Shown: one piece after another, positions 10,406 through 18,968 of the stretch | Layout: each line of letters begins with the position of its first letter | How positions within the stretch are numbered: the stretch's first letter is position 1 | NCBI GenBank assembly: GCA_937139155.1 | Contig: CAKZPI010000006.1 | Coordinates: 1-64,000, forward strand | Source: an uncultured Flavobacteriales bacterium | Lineage (GTDB): Bacteria > Bacteroidota > Bacteroidia > Flavobacteriales > JBLHRE01 | Reading direction: 5' to 3' | Length of the DNA stretch: 64,000 nucleotides | Notes under the pieces: model-generated | What the model was told of the DNA's origin: nothing | Seen by the model: the letters and a program-made list of their open reading frames with translations, nothing else | Database searches by the model: none | Made by a program: the position numbers and the translations under genes

Positions 10406-13400
10406 TTACCGAATTAGGTAAACCTCTCCTGAATAAGTATGGGTTTCTCCGAAAACATCCACGATGATGGTTTTATAGGCATAAACATCCTGCTTGGCTT
10501 TTTTGCCATCTTGCTCGTAGCCATTCCATCCTTCTTCAATATCCTCGGTGGTGAAAACCTTCTCTCCCCAACGGTTGTAAATTTCCAAATAATAAGTCTT
10601 CACACCGATGCCTTTTTGAATAAATGCGTCGTTGTTTTGATCCCCATTTGGAGTAAAGGCGTTGGGAGAATAGAACATGAAATAGGGCTCAACATAAACC
10701 TGTAAGCTTGCCGTATCTCTACATCCTGCTTGGGTAAATGCAATTTGCTCTATGGTATAATAACCAGTATCCTGGAAAAGGTAGGTGAAATCAGCGTCGT
10801 AGATGATGTCTCCGGTGCTAATGTTATAAATCACAGAGTCAGAACCTTGTGATATATCTGTAATGGTTACTTGAGGGTTCACCCCTGTAATGGTAGTTTG
10901 ATTGGCAGAAAGTGCCGCAGTGGGAGCATCCTGCATAAGAATCAAGCTATCAAGGGTAAGCGAGTAAGAACCTGCGCAAGCATCGTTTGTAGTAACCGTT
11001 AAGGTGATGTCATAATATCCAGGCACAGTATAGGTATGACTTGGATTGGCTTGGGTTGAGGTTGAACCATCGCCAAAATCCCATAAATAAGTCATGGCAC
11101 CAAAGGCCGTGCTATTATTTGTGAATTGGGTGGTGTAAGGAATACAACCTTCGTCGTAATTTCCAAAGTCAACCACGGGTAAAGGAACCACCACTACGGT
11201 GTCCGTATAAGTATCAACACAACCATATTCCGTAATGCTTAAGGTAACCGGGTAAGAACCTGGAGCACTGTACACAATACCGGTTGGATTGGTTGAGTTA
11301 GAAGTTTGCGGACTTGCATTGGTTCCGAAATCCCAATTAAAGGAGGCCGTATTTCCGTACGTTCCGTTGATGCTAAAGTCAAATGAATTCACATCAATGC
11401 ACTGATTTTGTTGAGCTGGGAAGCTAGCAACTGGAGGCGCTGCAATGCGAACGGTGTCATAGTAGGTAATGAAGCATCCGTTTTCACCGATGGTAAAAGA
11501 CACCAAGTGTGAACCCGGACTGGTAAAGGTAACTCCTGTTGGGTTTTCAGCCGTGCTCGATTGAGGGATAGCATTCTGACCAAAGTCCCAATCAAAGGTA
11601 GCATTGGCACCATGGGTTCCGGTATTGGTGAAATTGTAAGAGTTCCCATTTAAACACTGGGTGGCTTGCGCCGGATACGAAGGGGTAGGGGGAGCGGTTA
11701 CTTCCACAGAGTCCACATAAGTATCCGAACAACCGTTATCCGTAACGGTAACGGTGATGGTATGCCATCCAACGGTAGAGTAGGTGACATTGCTAGGGTT
11801 TTCAGCCGTTGAGTTTGCCGGACTTGAATTCGGGCCAAAATCCCAGGCAAAGGTTGCACTTGGATCATAGGATCCGTTGGCCGTAAAATTGAAGCTATTG
11901 AAGTTAATACACTCCGGTCCGGGAGCAACGTATGAAATTACTGGGGCAGCGGTTACCAAAACAGAATCCGTATAAACATCTGAACAACCAGATTCGGTAA
12001 TGGTTAAGCTTACGGTATGCCAGCCAGGATTTCCGAAAACAACCCCAGAAGGGTTCTCTTGGGAGGAAACCTGAGGTATTGCATTGGAACCGAAATTCCA
12101 TGAAATACTTGCCGAATTCTGGTCGTAGGAACCAGAGGCGAAGAAGTCAAAGCTATTGTTTACCTCGCATTGAGGGGCTGGGGTCAGGTAGGATGGTACA
12201 GGAGCCGCTGTAATTTCCACTGAATCAACATAGGTATAGGTACATCCATTTTCGGAAATGCTAAACCAAACTTTTTGGAAACCAACTGCATTGAAAACCA
12301 CTCCATTGGCATTCAAAGCATTTACGGTATCCGGGCTCGCATTTTCAAATACCCATTGGAAACTGGCATCTGGGCCATAGGTTCCATTTCCGGCAAAGTC
12401 GTAACTATTGTTGTTCAAACAAGCCGGTGGTCCTGGGGTAAAAGATGGGGCTGGGGCCGCGGTGATTTCAACACTATCTACATAAGTTGCTGAGCATCCG
12501 TATTCTGAAATGGTTAATTCAACCGTTTTCCATCCAATGGAGTTGAAACTCACACTTATAGGGTTTTCTGCATTTGAAGTATCAGGAACCCCGTCTTCAA
12601 AGTTCCAAAGGAATTTTGCCGAATCTCCATAGGTGCCAGCAGCGTTGAAATTGTAATTATTAATATCAATACACTGGGCATTCCCTGGGGTAAAGCTAGG
12701 TTGAGGAACCGAGGAAATGAATACAGAGTCTATTAAAATGTCTGTACAACCATTTTCTGTAAGGTTCAATTCAACCTCGTTCCAGCCTTCTTGATTGAAG
12801 ACAATATTTGTTGGTATCGAATCCGTTGAGGTTGCCGGAACAGCATTCTCAAAGAACCAATTAATGGTAGCTCCAGAACCGTAGGAGCTGGTATTGTTTA
12901 TGGTGTATGAATTCCCTTGGATGCACTGTATGCCTAAAGAGTCAAAGGAGGCTAGTGGGGAAGGGGTTAGTGTAAAGGTTCTGGAAACGGTTGCATCACA
13001 GCCATTCTCAGAAATGGTTAAACTTACTGTATACGTACCAGGCTCTGTCCACATAACATTCAAAGCATCTTGACTTGTAGAGGTTAGCGGATTGGCCAAG
13101 GTATCGAAGTCCCATAAGAAGGTAGCATCGGGTCCAAACAAACCTGTATTGATAAAGTCAAACGGACCATTGCTCAAGCATTGGTCAGCCACTGCTGGGA
13201 AGTTTGCAACCGGCTTGGGAGTAACCGTAAAAGTCATGGTATCCCGGTCGGTACAGCCATTGTCTGAAATGGTTAAAACCACTGAATGCGTACCCTGAGA
13301 GAACTGAACATTGGTCACATTTTCAGTATTGGCGGAAGAGGGCACAGCTCCATTTCCGAAATTCCAAAAGAAATTAGCCGAGGGCTCGTAATAGATTCCT

Positions 13401-15370
13401 GACTGGGCAGAAGCCTGAAAACTAAAGGTTGCGTTATCAACACAAGTATTGGGTAGCTGGTCTAGGGCTGCAACCGGAGCATCTGTAATCTTAACCGAAT
13501 CAATATAGGTATCGGTACACCCATAAACATCCACGGTAAGGGTCACCAAATGGGTCCCTGAAGTAGAGTATTCAATATTGTTGGGGTTTTCTGCAAAGGA
13601 GGAGTCTCGGTTTGCGTCAGGACCGAAGGTCCAGATAAAAGTAGCCGCTGTATCGTAAACCCCTGTATTGGTGAAATCAAAATTATTTCCTCCCAGACAT
13701 TGTTCAGGCTCGGGGGCAAAAGAAGCTGTGGGTTCATCAACAATTAGAACGGAATCAACATAAGTAAAGCTACAGCCTGAATCTTGAACCGTCAAGGTTA
13801 CCACATGGTAATCAGAATTATTAAAGGTAACGCCTAAAACGTCTTCGGTTTCAACACTATCCACAGAGGCAGAGTCGCCAAAGACCCATAGGAATTTGGC
13901 AAAAGGACCGTAATTTCCAACCGCTTCAAAGTCAAGGTTCTGATTGGTGATACAGGCCGGACCCGGAGCTTGGTAAAAAGCATTAAGCTGTGGGGCCACA
14001 TTTACTGATTTCACAATGGTGTCAGAGCAGGTTTCATTGTAAATGATCAACTCCACCATATGATCACCAGGTCGTTGGAATTCAATTCCATTGGCCGAAT
14101 CTATATTTACAAACCTGGGTATGGCATCAGGACCAAAATCCCATTTTACAGAATTGGATGTATCGTGGTCTAGGGGGTAAAAATCATAAGAATTATCTGT
14201 TAAACACTGGGTGTCTGGAACGGCAAAGTCAGCCACAACCCCGGGGAAAACTTGATAAACCTGATAGGTTGTATCTGCACAGAAATACCCCGGACCTGAG
14301 ATAAGCATTACGGTATAAATGCCCGGGCGATCATATTGATAATATGGCTCCTCAAGAGAGGAGGTATCTGTGGTGGTTAAGGTATCTCCAAAATCCCATA
14401 AATAGGTAACGGAATTGAGGGAGGTATTTGAAAACTGAACCCCTAAGCTTCCGCAATAACCATAGGTGGTATCTGGGTCTTGAGGCTCAAAATCTGCCGT
14501 GGGTACCACCGGACAACAATTGGTTATGTTGAATACATAGTCCCTTACCCCGTAAGAAATAGGAACTCCATTTCTCCACTCGTTATAACGGATGCTATAC
14601 ACAAAAAGACCTCCAGAAGTTGTTCCTCCAATTAGCCTTCCGGTAACGGGGTCGACTGCAAAGGCAGGGTTTGACGGAATTGGGTAATTTTTGTTGTAGG
14701 GATTTACAAAGGGTGAATTTGGGAAGGGAGGGCATGCGTTATGACTACCAGAGACACCCTTGGGGTTCTCAAAAAGATAGGATATGCTATCGATTCCGTC
14801 TGGCTCAAACGCTGAGTGGTTGTAATTTATGGAATCGTTGGCGCAAAGGTTTGGTGGAGGGTCTTCACGGAATCTAGCTGAGCTATTTGGGAACCCCACA
14901 GAGGGGTCAACCGGGTCTGGGAGAAAACAGTAATAGATGGCACTTAATGAGCCCGGGGTTTGTAAATTACTTACTGAGCCTGATCTACAGCAGGTTTCCC
15001 AGTAAAGCATATATCCGCCCTGACCATGTGGGAAGTCAATAACGCCTTCGTATACATGCTTTTCTACACATGAATTGCTACCACATGGTGATTGACATGG
15101 ATTCAGAAAATACTCACTAGGTAATACGGATTGAGAAACCCGGTTTAGCACTCCATTGACATTATTCCCAGAACCGTTACCAGCACAGGCGTTTATGGTC
15201 TGGGTTGCCCCGAGGGCTATTCCACTACAATCCCTATAAAGCACCAGAGTAACCTTATATTGAGATCCATTTCCAGTCCAATCATAATACATTTCTCCTC
15301 CAAACACGTGGCTAGCATAAGAGGATATTCCCATCAACAAGGCGCAAAGAAGCGCGTAAACATTCTTCAT
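10406..15370 (-). CDS. PKD-repeat surface protein with T9SS type B (gliding-motility C-terminal) sorting domain
   Basis: 1654 aa. The signal peptide (residues 1-19) is followed by a Cys-rich N-terminal domain containing HVFGGEMYYDW and LVLYRDCSG, a start seen in many Bacteroidota gliding-associated proteins. About 14-15 PKD-like repeats of ~86 aa follow (residues ~298-1475), each with a Cys, a NSYDF-like strand, W(D/N)FG and a closing GCxDTYxDSV strand. The last ~87 residues are a CHU_C/type B sorting domain (SPNAFTPNGDQNND, IYNRWGEKVF, GWNGYEQDGK, DVYAYKTIIVD, ending in YLIR), which directs export through T9SS to the cell surface. The ATG at 15370 is supported by the signal peptide behind it. 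It is probably the first gene of an operon with the giant adhesin. The ligand is unknown. Confidence 0.92.
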   Translation of the reverse strand: MKNVYALLCALLMGISSYASHVFGGEMYYDWTGNGSQYKVTLVLYRDCSGIALGATQTINACAGNGSGNNVNGVLNRVSQSVLPSEYFLNPCQSPCGSNSCVEKHVYEGVIDFPHGQGGYMLYWETCCRSGSVSNLQTPGSLSAIYYCFLPDPVDPSVGFPNSSARFREDPPPNLCANDSINYNHSAFEPDGIDSISYLFENPKGVSGSHNACPPFPNSPFVNPYNKNYPIPSNPAFAVDPVTGRLIGGTTSGGLFVYSIRYNEWRNGVPISYGVRDYVFNITNCCPVVPTADFEPQDPDTTYGYCGSLGVQFSNTSLNSVTYLWDFGDTLTTTDTSSLEEPYYQYDRPGIYTVMLISGPGYFCADTTYQVYQVFPGVVADFAVPDTQCLTDNSYDFYPLDHDTSNSVKWDFGPDAIPRFVNIDSANGIEFQRPGDHMVELIIYNETCSDTIVKSVNVAPQLNAFYQAPGPACITNQNLDFEAVGNYGPFAKFLWVFGDSASVDSVETEDVLGVTFNNSDYHVVTLTVQDSGCSFTYVDSVLIVDEPTASFAPEPEQCLGGNNFDFTNTGVYDTAATFIWTFGPDANRDSSFAENPNNIEYSTSGTHLVTLTVDVYGCTDTYIDSVKITDAPVAALDQLPNTCVDNATFSFQASAQSGIYYEPSANFFWNFGNGAVPSSANTENVTNVQFSQGTHSVVLTISDNGCTDRDTMTFTVTPKPVANFPAVADQCLSNGPFDFINTGLFGPDATFLWDFDTLANPLTSTSQDALNVMWTEPGTYTVSLTISENGCDATVSRTFTLTPSPLASFDSLGIQCIQGNSYTINNTSSYGSGATINWFFENAVPATSTDSIPTNIVFNQEGWNEVELNLTENGCTDILIDSVFISSVPQPSFTPGNAQCIDINNYNFNAAGTYGDSAKFLWNFEDGVPDTSNAENPISVSFNSIGWKTVELTISEYGCSATYVDSVEITAAPAPSFTPGPPACLNNNSYDFAGNGTYGPDASFQWVFENASPDTVNALNANGVVFNAVGFQKVWFSISENGCTYTYVDSVEITAAPVPSYLTPAPQCEVNNSFDFFASGSYDQNSASISWNFGSNAIPQVSSQENPSGVVFGNPGWHTVSLTITESGCSDVYTDSVLVTAAPVISYVAPGPECINFNSFNFTANGSYDPSATFAWDFGPNSSPANSTAENPSNVTYSTVGWHTITVTVTDNGCSDTYVDSVEVTAPPTPSYPAQATQCLNGNSYNFTNTGTHGANATFDWDFGQNAIPQSSTAENPTGVTFTSPGSHLVSFTIGENGCFITYYDTVRIAAPPVASFPAQQNQCIDVNSFDFSINGTYGNTASFNWDFGTNASPQTSNSTNPTGIVYSAPGSYPVTLSITEYGCVDTYTDTVVVVPLPVVDFGNYDEGCIPYTTQFTNNSTAFGAMTYLWDFGDGSTSTQANPSHTYTVPGYYDITLTVTTNDACAGSYSLTLDSLILMQDAPTAALSANQTTITGVNPQVTITDISQGSDSVIYNISTGDIIYDADFTYLFQDTGYYTIEQIAFTQAGCRDTASLQVYVEPYFMFYSPNAFTPNGDQNNDAFIQKGIGVKTYYLEIYNRWGEKVFTTEDIEEGWNGYEQDGKKAKQDVYAYKTIIVDVFGETHTYSGEVYLIR
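10920..14480 (-). repeat. Tandem PKD-like repeats (~258 bp period) in the surface protein
   Basis: About 14 units, each with one Cys near the start (QCLxxNSYDF), an FxWDFG strand and an ENPxxVxF...GxHxVxLTIxExGC ending. Units 8-13 are the most alike and unit 1 is divergent. A last degenerate unit (ITDISQGSDS) lacks WDFG. Confidence 0.75.
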
Positions 15371-15398
15371 TTGTAAGCGGTAATTATTAAAGTCAACA

Positions 15399-15424
15399 AA
15401 TCAAAAGGTGGCAGCCTTTTGATT
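15399..15424. promoter_or_regulatory. Perfect 10-bp inverted repeat in leader of the PKD gene
   Basis: AATCAAAAGG, a 6-nt loop, then CCTTTTGATT. It ends 29 bases upstream of the ATG at 15370. It may be an operator or a 5'-UTR hairpin. It lacks the U-run of a terminator on either strand. Confidence 0.5.
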
Positions 15425-15475
15425 AGGGCGCTTAAAATTACGGATTATTTTAGGAAGGATTGATTTTCGTTAGTG

Positions 15476-15489
15476 TTGGTTACAACCAA
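15476..15489. promoter_or_regulatory. Dyad TTGGTT-AC-AACCAA in divergent intergenic region
   Basis: A 14-bp dyad with perfect 6-bp arms lies between the leftward surface-protein operon and the rightward gene at 15644. It is a possible regulator-binding site. The rest of 15371-15643 is A+T rich and holds no gene that I can see. Confidence 0.3.
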
Positions 15490-15631
15490 AAAACAGTTGA
15501 AAATTCTGCTTTCTCAGCATATCAAGTGATTCAAGGGGTTTTAATTTCTAAAATCCTATATGCGTGCATATTATTAATAAGCCGATTTCCACTATATTGA
15601 TGATTTCTAAGCTGAATTCCTTGAAAATGAA

Positions 15632-15639
15632 TAAATTTG
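15632..15639 (+). promoter_or_regulatory. TAnnTTTG-type -7 box directly before start codon
   Basis: TAAATTTG matches the Bacteroidota sigma-A -7 consensus exactly but ends only 4 nt before the ATG at 15644. Transcription would therefore start at or just after that ATG (leaderless), or the match is chance. No -33 TTTG is visible at normal spacing. Confidence 0.3.
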
Positions 15640-15643
15640 TGAA

Positions 15644-16135
15644 ATGCAAAGCATCCTAAAAAAATGGTTCAGTCCAAGCCAAGAAGATTTGCCCTTAGAG
15701 TTCAATCCTGAAGAAGCATCTTGGATTGAAATCAGAAGCTATATTTTAAATCAAGACCGTTGGCTTTTGGCCGATTGGATGGGCTTGGTGGTTCAGCAAG
15801 ACTGGAAAATACCACAGCCCTTTATGGACTTTGCCAAACGCAAAGTTCAAGACCCATATGGTTTTGAGTTTTGGACCCCCTATGCCAGCAAAGGGCATTT
15901 ACGGGAACTTAGATCCAAAGGAGAGGAGATATCGGAAGAACAAGAAAGAGATCTCATGAGTCCAATTTTGATGAAAACCGATGGACGGTTCATGGATGTG
16001 ATTCGAAGGGCCAGTAAATGGGAAGATTTGATTACGTGGAAATCAGATGTGGAATTTGACGGCCTGAGGTTGAGTAAGGTAGTTTACGATTTGTACGAGT
16101 GGAAGAAGAATAAGCTCTACGCCGAGGCTAATTAA
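15644..16135 (+). CDS. Hypothetical protein, 163 aa, Trp-rich
   Basis: I do not recognise the family. The 163-residue product is soluble (no signal peptide or membrane segment), charged, and rich in Trp and Lys/Glu. Examples are DRWLLADWMG near residue 40, the YGFEFW segment and a C-terminal VYDLYEWKKNKL. It stands alone, transcribed divergently from the surface-protein operon, and its 3' end overlaps the convergent response regulator by 8 bp. The ATG at 15644 is the first Met; the next in-frame Met is near residue 46. Confidence 0.7.
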   Translation: MQSILKKWFSPSQEDLPLEFNPEEASWIEIRSYILNQDRWLLADWMGLVVQQDWKIPQPFMDFAKRKVQDPYGFEFWTPYASKGHLRELRSKGEEISEEQERDLMSPILMKTDGRFMDVIRRASKWEDLITWKSDVEFDGLRLSKVVYDLYEWKKNKLYAEAN

Positions 16136-16502
16136 TAATTTCTAATAAGGTCTCCTTTGTAAGAGGCTTGCTCAAAAATCCCTTTACTTCAGGATATTCC
16201 ATAGCCCTTTTTTCATCGTCGGGGTTTAAGCTATTGGTTAACATGAATACCAATGAGTTCTTTTCTTTCAAAGGGTATTTTTCTTTCAAGGCATCTAGAA
16301 ACTCAAACCCGTTGATTCTTGGCATATTGATGTCAAGAAAAATAATATCGGGAGCAAACTCACTATTTAGCAAGGCAGAAATGGCGTCTTCACCATTGTT
16401 TATGATTTTATAGTCCCCTTTAAATTCTATTTTTCTTAGAACGTATTGATAAATGTAGCTGGTAGCCTCATCGTCCTCCACAAAAAGCAAGGTCTTTTCC
16501 AT
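16128..16502 (-). CDS. Single-domain response regulator (CheY-like receiver)
   Basis: 124 aa, one receiver domain with no output domain. The acidic pocket is D10/D11 (FVEDDE), the phospho-acceptor is D57 (FLDINMP), the switch Thr is T89 (MLTN) and the conserved Lys is K112 (LSKPL). Its ATG overlaps the stop of the upstream histidine kinase (TAATG), so the two are translationally coupled and the kinase is the likely phosphodonor. Without an output domain it probably acts by protein-protein contact or as a phosphorelay intermediate. Confidence 0.93.
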   Translation of the reverse strand: MEKTLLFVEDDEATSYIYQYVLRKIEFKGDYKIINNGEDAISALLNSEFAPDIIFLDINMPRINGFEFLDALKEKYPLKEKNSLVFMLTNSLNPDDEKRAMEYPEVKGFLSKPLTKETLLEIIN

Positions 16503-17638
16503 TATAATCTATTTTTGGGCCATACAATAATGAACCGTACTCCCTGATCTTTATTTTCAAACCAAATTTTCCCTCCATTCCCTTCTACAATTTTCTTGCA
16601 GGTTGAAAGCCCAACCCCAGTGCCAGGATAATCACTCCGGTTGTGGAGGCGCTGAAATATCTGAAATATTTTGCCTTGATATTTAGGGTCTATTCCAATT
16701 CCATTGTCTTCCACTGAAATCAAGTAATCTTCTTCACGTTCATGGCTTCGAATGGAGACTTTCAAAGGACGCTGACTTGACTTAAACTTCAAAGCGTTGG
16801 TTAGTAAGTTTTGAAACAAAAGGTGAATTTCAATTTTACTAGTATAGAGCTCCGGCAAGGTGTCGAGGTAAATATCTGCCCCGCTTTCTTTAACCTTAGA
16901 CTTAAGGTCGTTTAAAACTTCTTCAACCGCCTTGTTTAAATCAACCCATTCCTTGTCCTCATTCTTTCCTAACCTTGAATAAGATAGTAATTCTTGAAGT
17001 AATACCTGCATTCGGTTTGAAGATTCTAGGGTATACTTCATAAATTCTTTCTCTTCATCGCCAAGTTTGCCCTTAAGGTTCTCATCAAGCATAGAAATGT
17101 ATGACTTAATGGTGTTCAAGGGTTCTTGAAGGTCATGAGAAGCCACATAGGCAAATTGCTCTAGGTCGGCTACCGAGCTTTCCAACTGTCCGGCGTATTC
17201 TCGCATTTTATACTCGGCATCCTTTCTCTGTTCAATTTCTGCCTGAAACTCATTTGAGGTTTTTAGGGCCATGAGTTGAGGGTAGATTTGAACGATTTTG
17301 TAAACCGTAACCATGGATACCACCATGGTGAAAAACCGAATCAAGGCTGAGAACCGGTAAATGGGGTACCAAAACATTATGGCGTCAATCAAGTGCGTGA
17401 AGCCGCAAAGCACAATGAAGGCAACAAACCATAAGAAAACATTGGAAACCGGGATTCCCTCCTTCTCTCGGATGAACTTAAAAATGAAGGTCGGGATTAG
17501 GGCGTAGGCCAAGAAAATGCCGAAGTCGGAAATGATGTAGAGCCAACCATGGAAGTCTGTCCATACCCCACAATACCATCTCGGAGGCCATCCGCTGGTA
17601 TCAAAGATCCCTCCAAAAAATTCCAAAATGTCCGTCAT
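16502..17638 (-). CDS. Membrane histidine kinase with ethylene-receptor-like (ETR1-type) N-terminal sensor
   Basis: 378 aa. Three membrane segments (about residues 33-55, 66-88 and 96-118) form a sensor resembling the ethylene-binding domain of plant ETR1 and cyanobacterial homologues. ISDFGIFLAYALIP parallels ETR1 ISDFFIAIAYFSIP, and FIVLCGFTHL parallels FIVLCGATHL. D38, Y45, I48, P49, I75, C78 and H82 sit at a constant +13 offset from ETR1 D25, Y32, I35, P36, I62, C65 and H69 (ETR1 numbering from memory); C65/H69 bind the Cu(I) that holds ethylene. Similarity continues into the segment after the third helix (PxLxxxKT). A short coiled-coil linker leads to HisKA (H168 in ASHDLQEP) and HATPase (N-box near LTNALKF, DNGIGI, GTGVGLS). 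There is no GAF or PAS domain. The partner regulator follows directly. Ethylene or copper binding is inferred. Confidence 0.9.
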   Translation of the reverse strand: MTDILEFFGGIFDTSGWPPRWYCGVWTDFHGWLYIISDFGIFLAYALIPTFIFKFIREKEGIPVSNVFLWFVAFIVLCGFTHLIDAIMFWYPIYRFSALIRFFTMVVSMVTVYKIVQIYPQLMALKTSNEFQAEIEQRKDAEYKMREYAGQLESSVADLEQFAYVASHDLQEPLNTIKSYISMLDENLKGKLGDEEKEFMKYTLESSNRMQVLLQELLSYSRLGKNEDKEWVDLNKAVEEVLNDLKSKVKESGADIYLDTLPELYTSKIEIHLLFQNLLTNALKFKSSQRPLKVSIRSHEREEDYLISVEDNGIGIDPKYQGKIFQIFQRLHNRSDYPGTGVGLSTCKKIVEGNGGKIWFENKDQGVRFIIVWPKNRL

Positions 17639-17664
17639 GAATGTTTAAAACAGAGAATAAGCTC

Positions 17665-17672
17665 TAAAGATA
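17665..17672 (-). promoter_or_regulatory. Candidate -7 box for the histidine kinase/response regulator operon
   Basis: On the minus strand TATCTTTA differs from TAnnTTTG by one base and lies 26 nt before the kinase ATG, a normal position. No clear -33 element is seen. Confidence 0.3.
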
Positions 17673-17705
17673 GGACTTAGACTTGAAAGAAAACCTGACC
17701 AAGGT

Positions 17706-18968
17706 TTAAAATACCGATTTAAGAATCTTAGGAACGGATATTCCTTTTCTATAATTGCCGTAGAATTTAATTCCGGAAATCTTGTGCTCAAGGGCGTCCA
17801 AGGCCGCATTCACCTCCTGATTGCTGTGGTTGTAAGAAGGAAGGGCTTGAGGAATTTCATGATGATGAATCATTTCCGTCATTCCTCTCAGGTTTAAATC
17901 TTCTTCCAGGGCTAATTTTATGTTTTCTCTATCCTTTCCTAAGAAGCCATAAACGGTAGCTAAGGTTGAGTCTTGATTGAAATTTTCGGGAAAAATCACT
18001 GAATTCTGTAAAAGTCCTAGATAAGGCCGATTGGCCATTTTCCCGCAAAGGAAACCAAAACCCATGGGCAGTTTAGAGGATTTAGTTTTTGGGATCTTCA
18101 GGATCAATACCTGCATTGCCGTATAAGGTAGCCTGGGAATATTTTCAAGCCCGAAATTGGTTTGAATTTCCTTCAAGGCCGTGGCCGAAAGGCAAACCGA
18201 AACATTTTCTGCAAGAATTTCCGTCCTCTTTCCTTTTTCAAGGAACTCTATTTTGAATCCGGATTCTGTGGAAAGGATGGACAGGACTTTGGTTTCAAGC
18301 CGAATGGAGCCCTCATGCTTCTTTTGGAAGGCTTTGGTCATTTGGACCATGCCTCCTTTAAAGTTTAGAATTTCCCTTTTCTGAGGGGGCTGTTTCTTAA
18401 GGGCTTTGATGATGGACCCATATTTTGATTCCATTTCCAAAAGCTCTGGAAATGCCAATTGAGTAAGAATATGCTCTGGGTCTTGAGCATAGATGCCTCG
18501 AATTCCTGGATCTAGAATCTTATCCGCAAAGCCTTGGCCAAATCGCCGGGTGAAAAATTGATGGAGGGTTTCGTTCTCGGTTGACTTTGTTTTCACGGAA
18601 ATCTCTCGAAAGGCTCTCCATTTTTCGGCCGGGCTTAATATTTTGTTCCCCATGAAGCCTGTGGGGCTTATTTTCAAGGGCCTGACCTTGCCTCTATGGA
18701 AGATGAACCTTGATTTGGAGGCTGGGCTGGATGTGATGGTTTCCTCCTCAAGACCCAAATGAGCGATGATTTGGGAGAGTTCAGGAGACTTGAAAACTGA
18801 ATTTGGCCCCAGTTCAAAGTTTCCTGACTGGGTAGGCAGGGTTTGAATCAGCCCTCCAAGTCTTTCCTCTTTTTCTAGAAGAACAAATGATTTCCCCGCA
18901 AGGCTAAGGGAAACAGCCTTACCCATTCCGGCAATTCCTCCTCCCAGAATGATGTGCTCTATTTTCAT
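17706..18968 (-). CDS. hemG: Protoporphyrinogen oxidase, HemY/HemG-type FAD flavoprotein
   Basis: 420 aa. It carries out the oxygen-dependent aromatisation of protoporphyrinogen IX (or coproporphyrinogen III) late in heme synthesis. The N-terminal FAD Rossmann motif is HIILGGGIAGMG (residues ~5-16), followed by LLEKEERLGGLI and the family stretch FELGPNSV. ARGIYAQDPE-like text (GIRGIYAQDPE) and a C-terminal NYRKGISVP stretch are typical. The ATG at 18968 is chosen because it forms an ATGA overlap with the hemH stop and begins right at the FAD motif; a longer frame starts at 19001 but is unlikely. It is the last gene of araC-hemH-hemG. Confidence 0.92.
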   Translation of the reverse strand: MKIEHIILGGGIAGMGKAVSLSLAGKSFVLLEKEERLGGLIQTLPTQSGNFELGPNSVFKSPELSQIIAHLGLEEETITSSPASKSRFIFHRGKVRPLKISPTGFMGNKILSPAEKWRAFREISVKTKSTENETLHQFFTRRFGQGFADKILDPGIRGIYAQDPEHILTQLAFPELLEMESKYGSIIKALKKQPPQKREILNFKGGMVQMTKAFQKKHEGSIRLETKVLSILSTESGFKIEFLEKGKRTEILAENVSVCLSATALKEIQTNFGLENIPRLPYTAMQVLILKIPKTKSSKLPMGFGFLCGKMANRPYLGLLQNSVIFPENFNQDSTLATVYGFLGKDRENIKLALEEDLNLRGMTEMIHHHEIPQALPSYNHSNQEVNAALDALEHKISGIKFYGNYRKGISVPKILKSVF

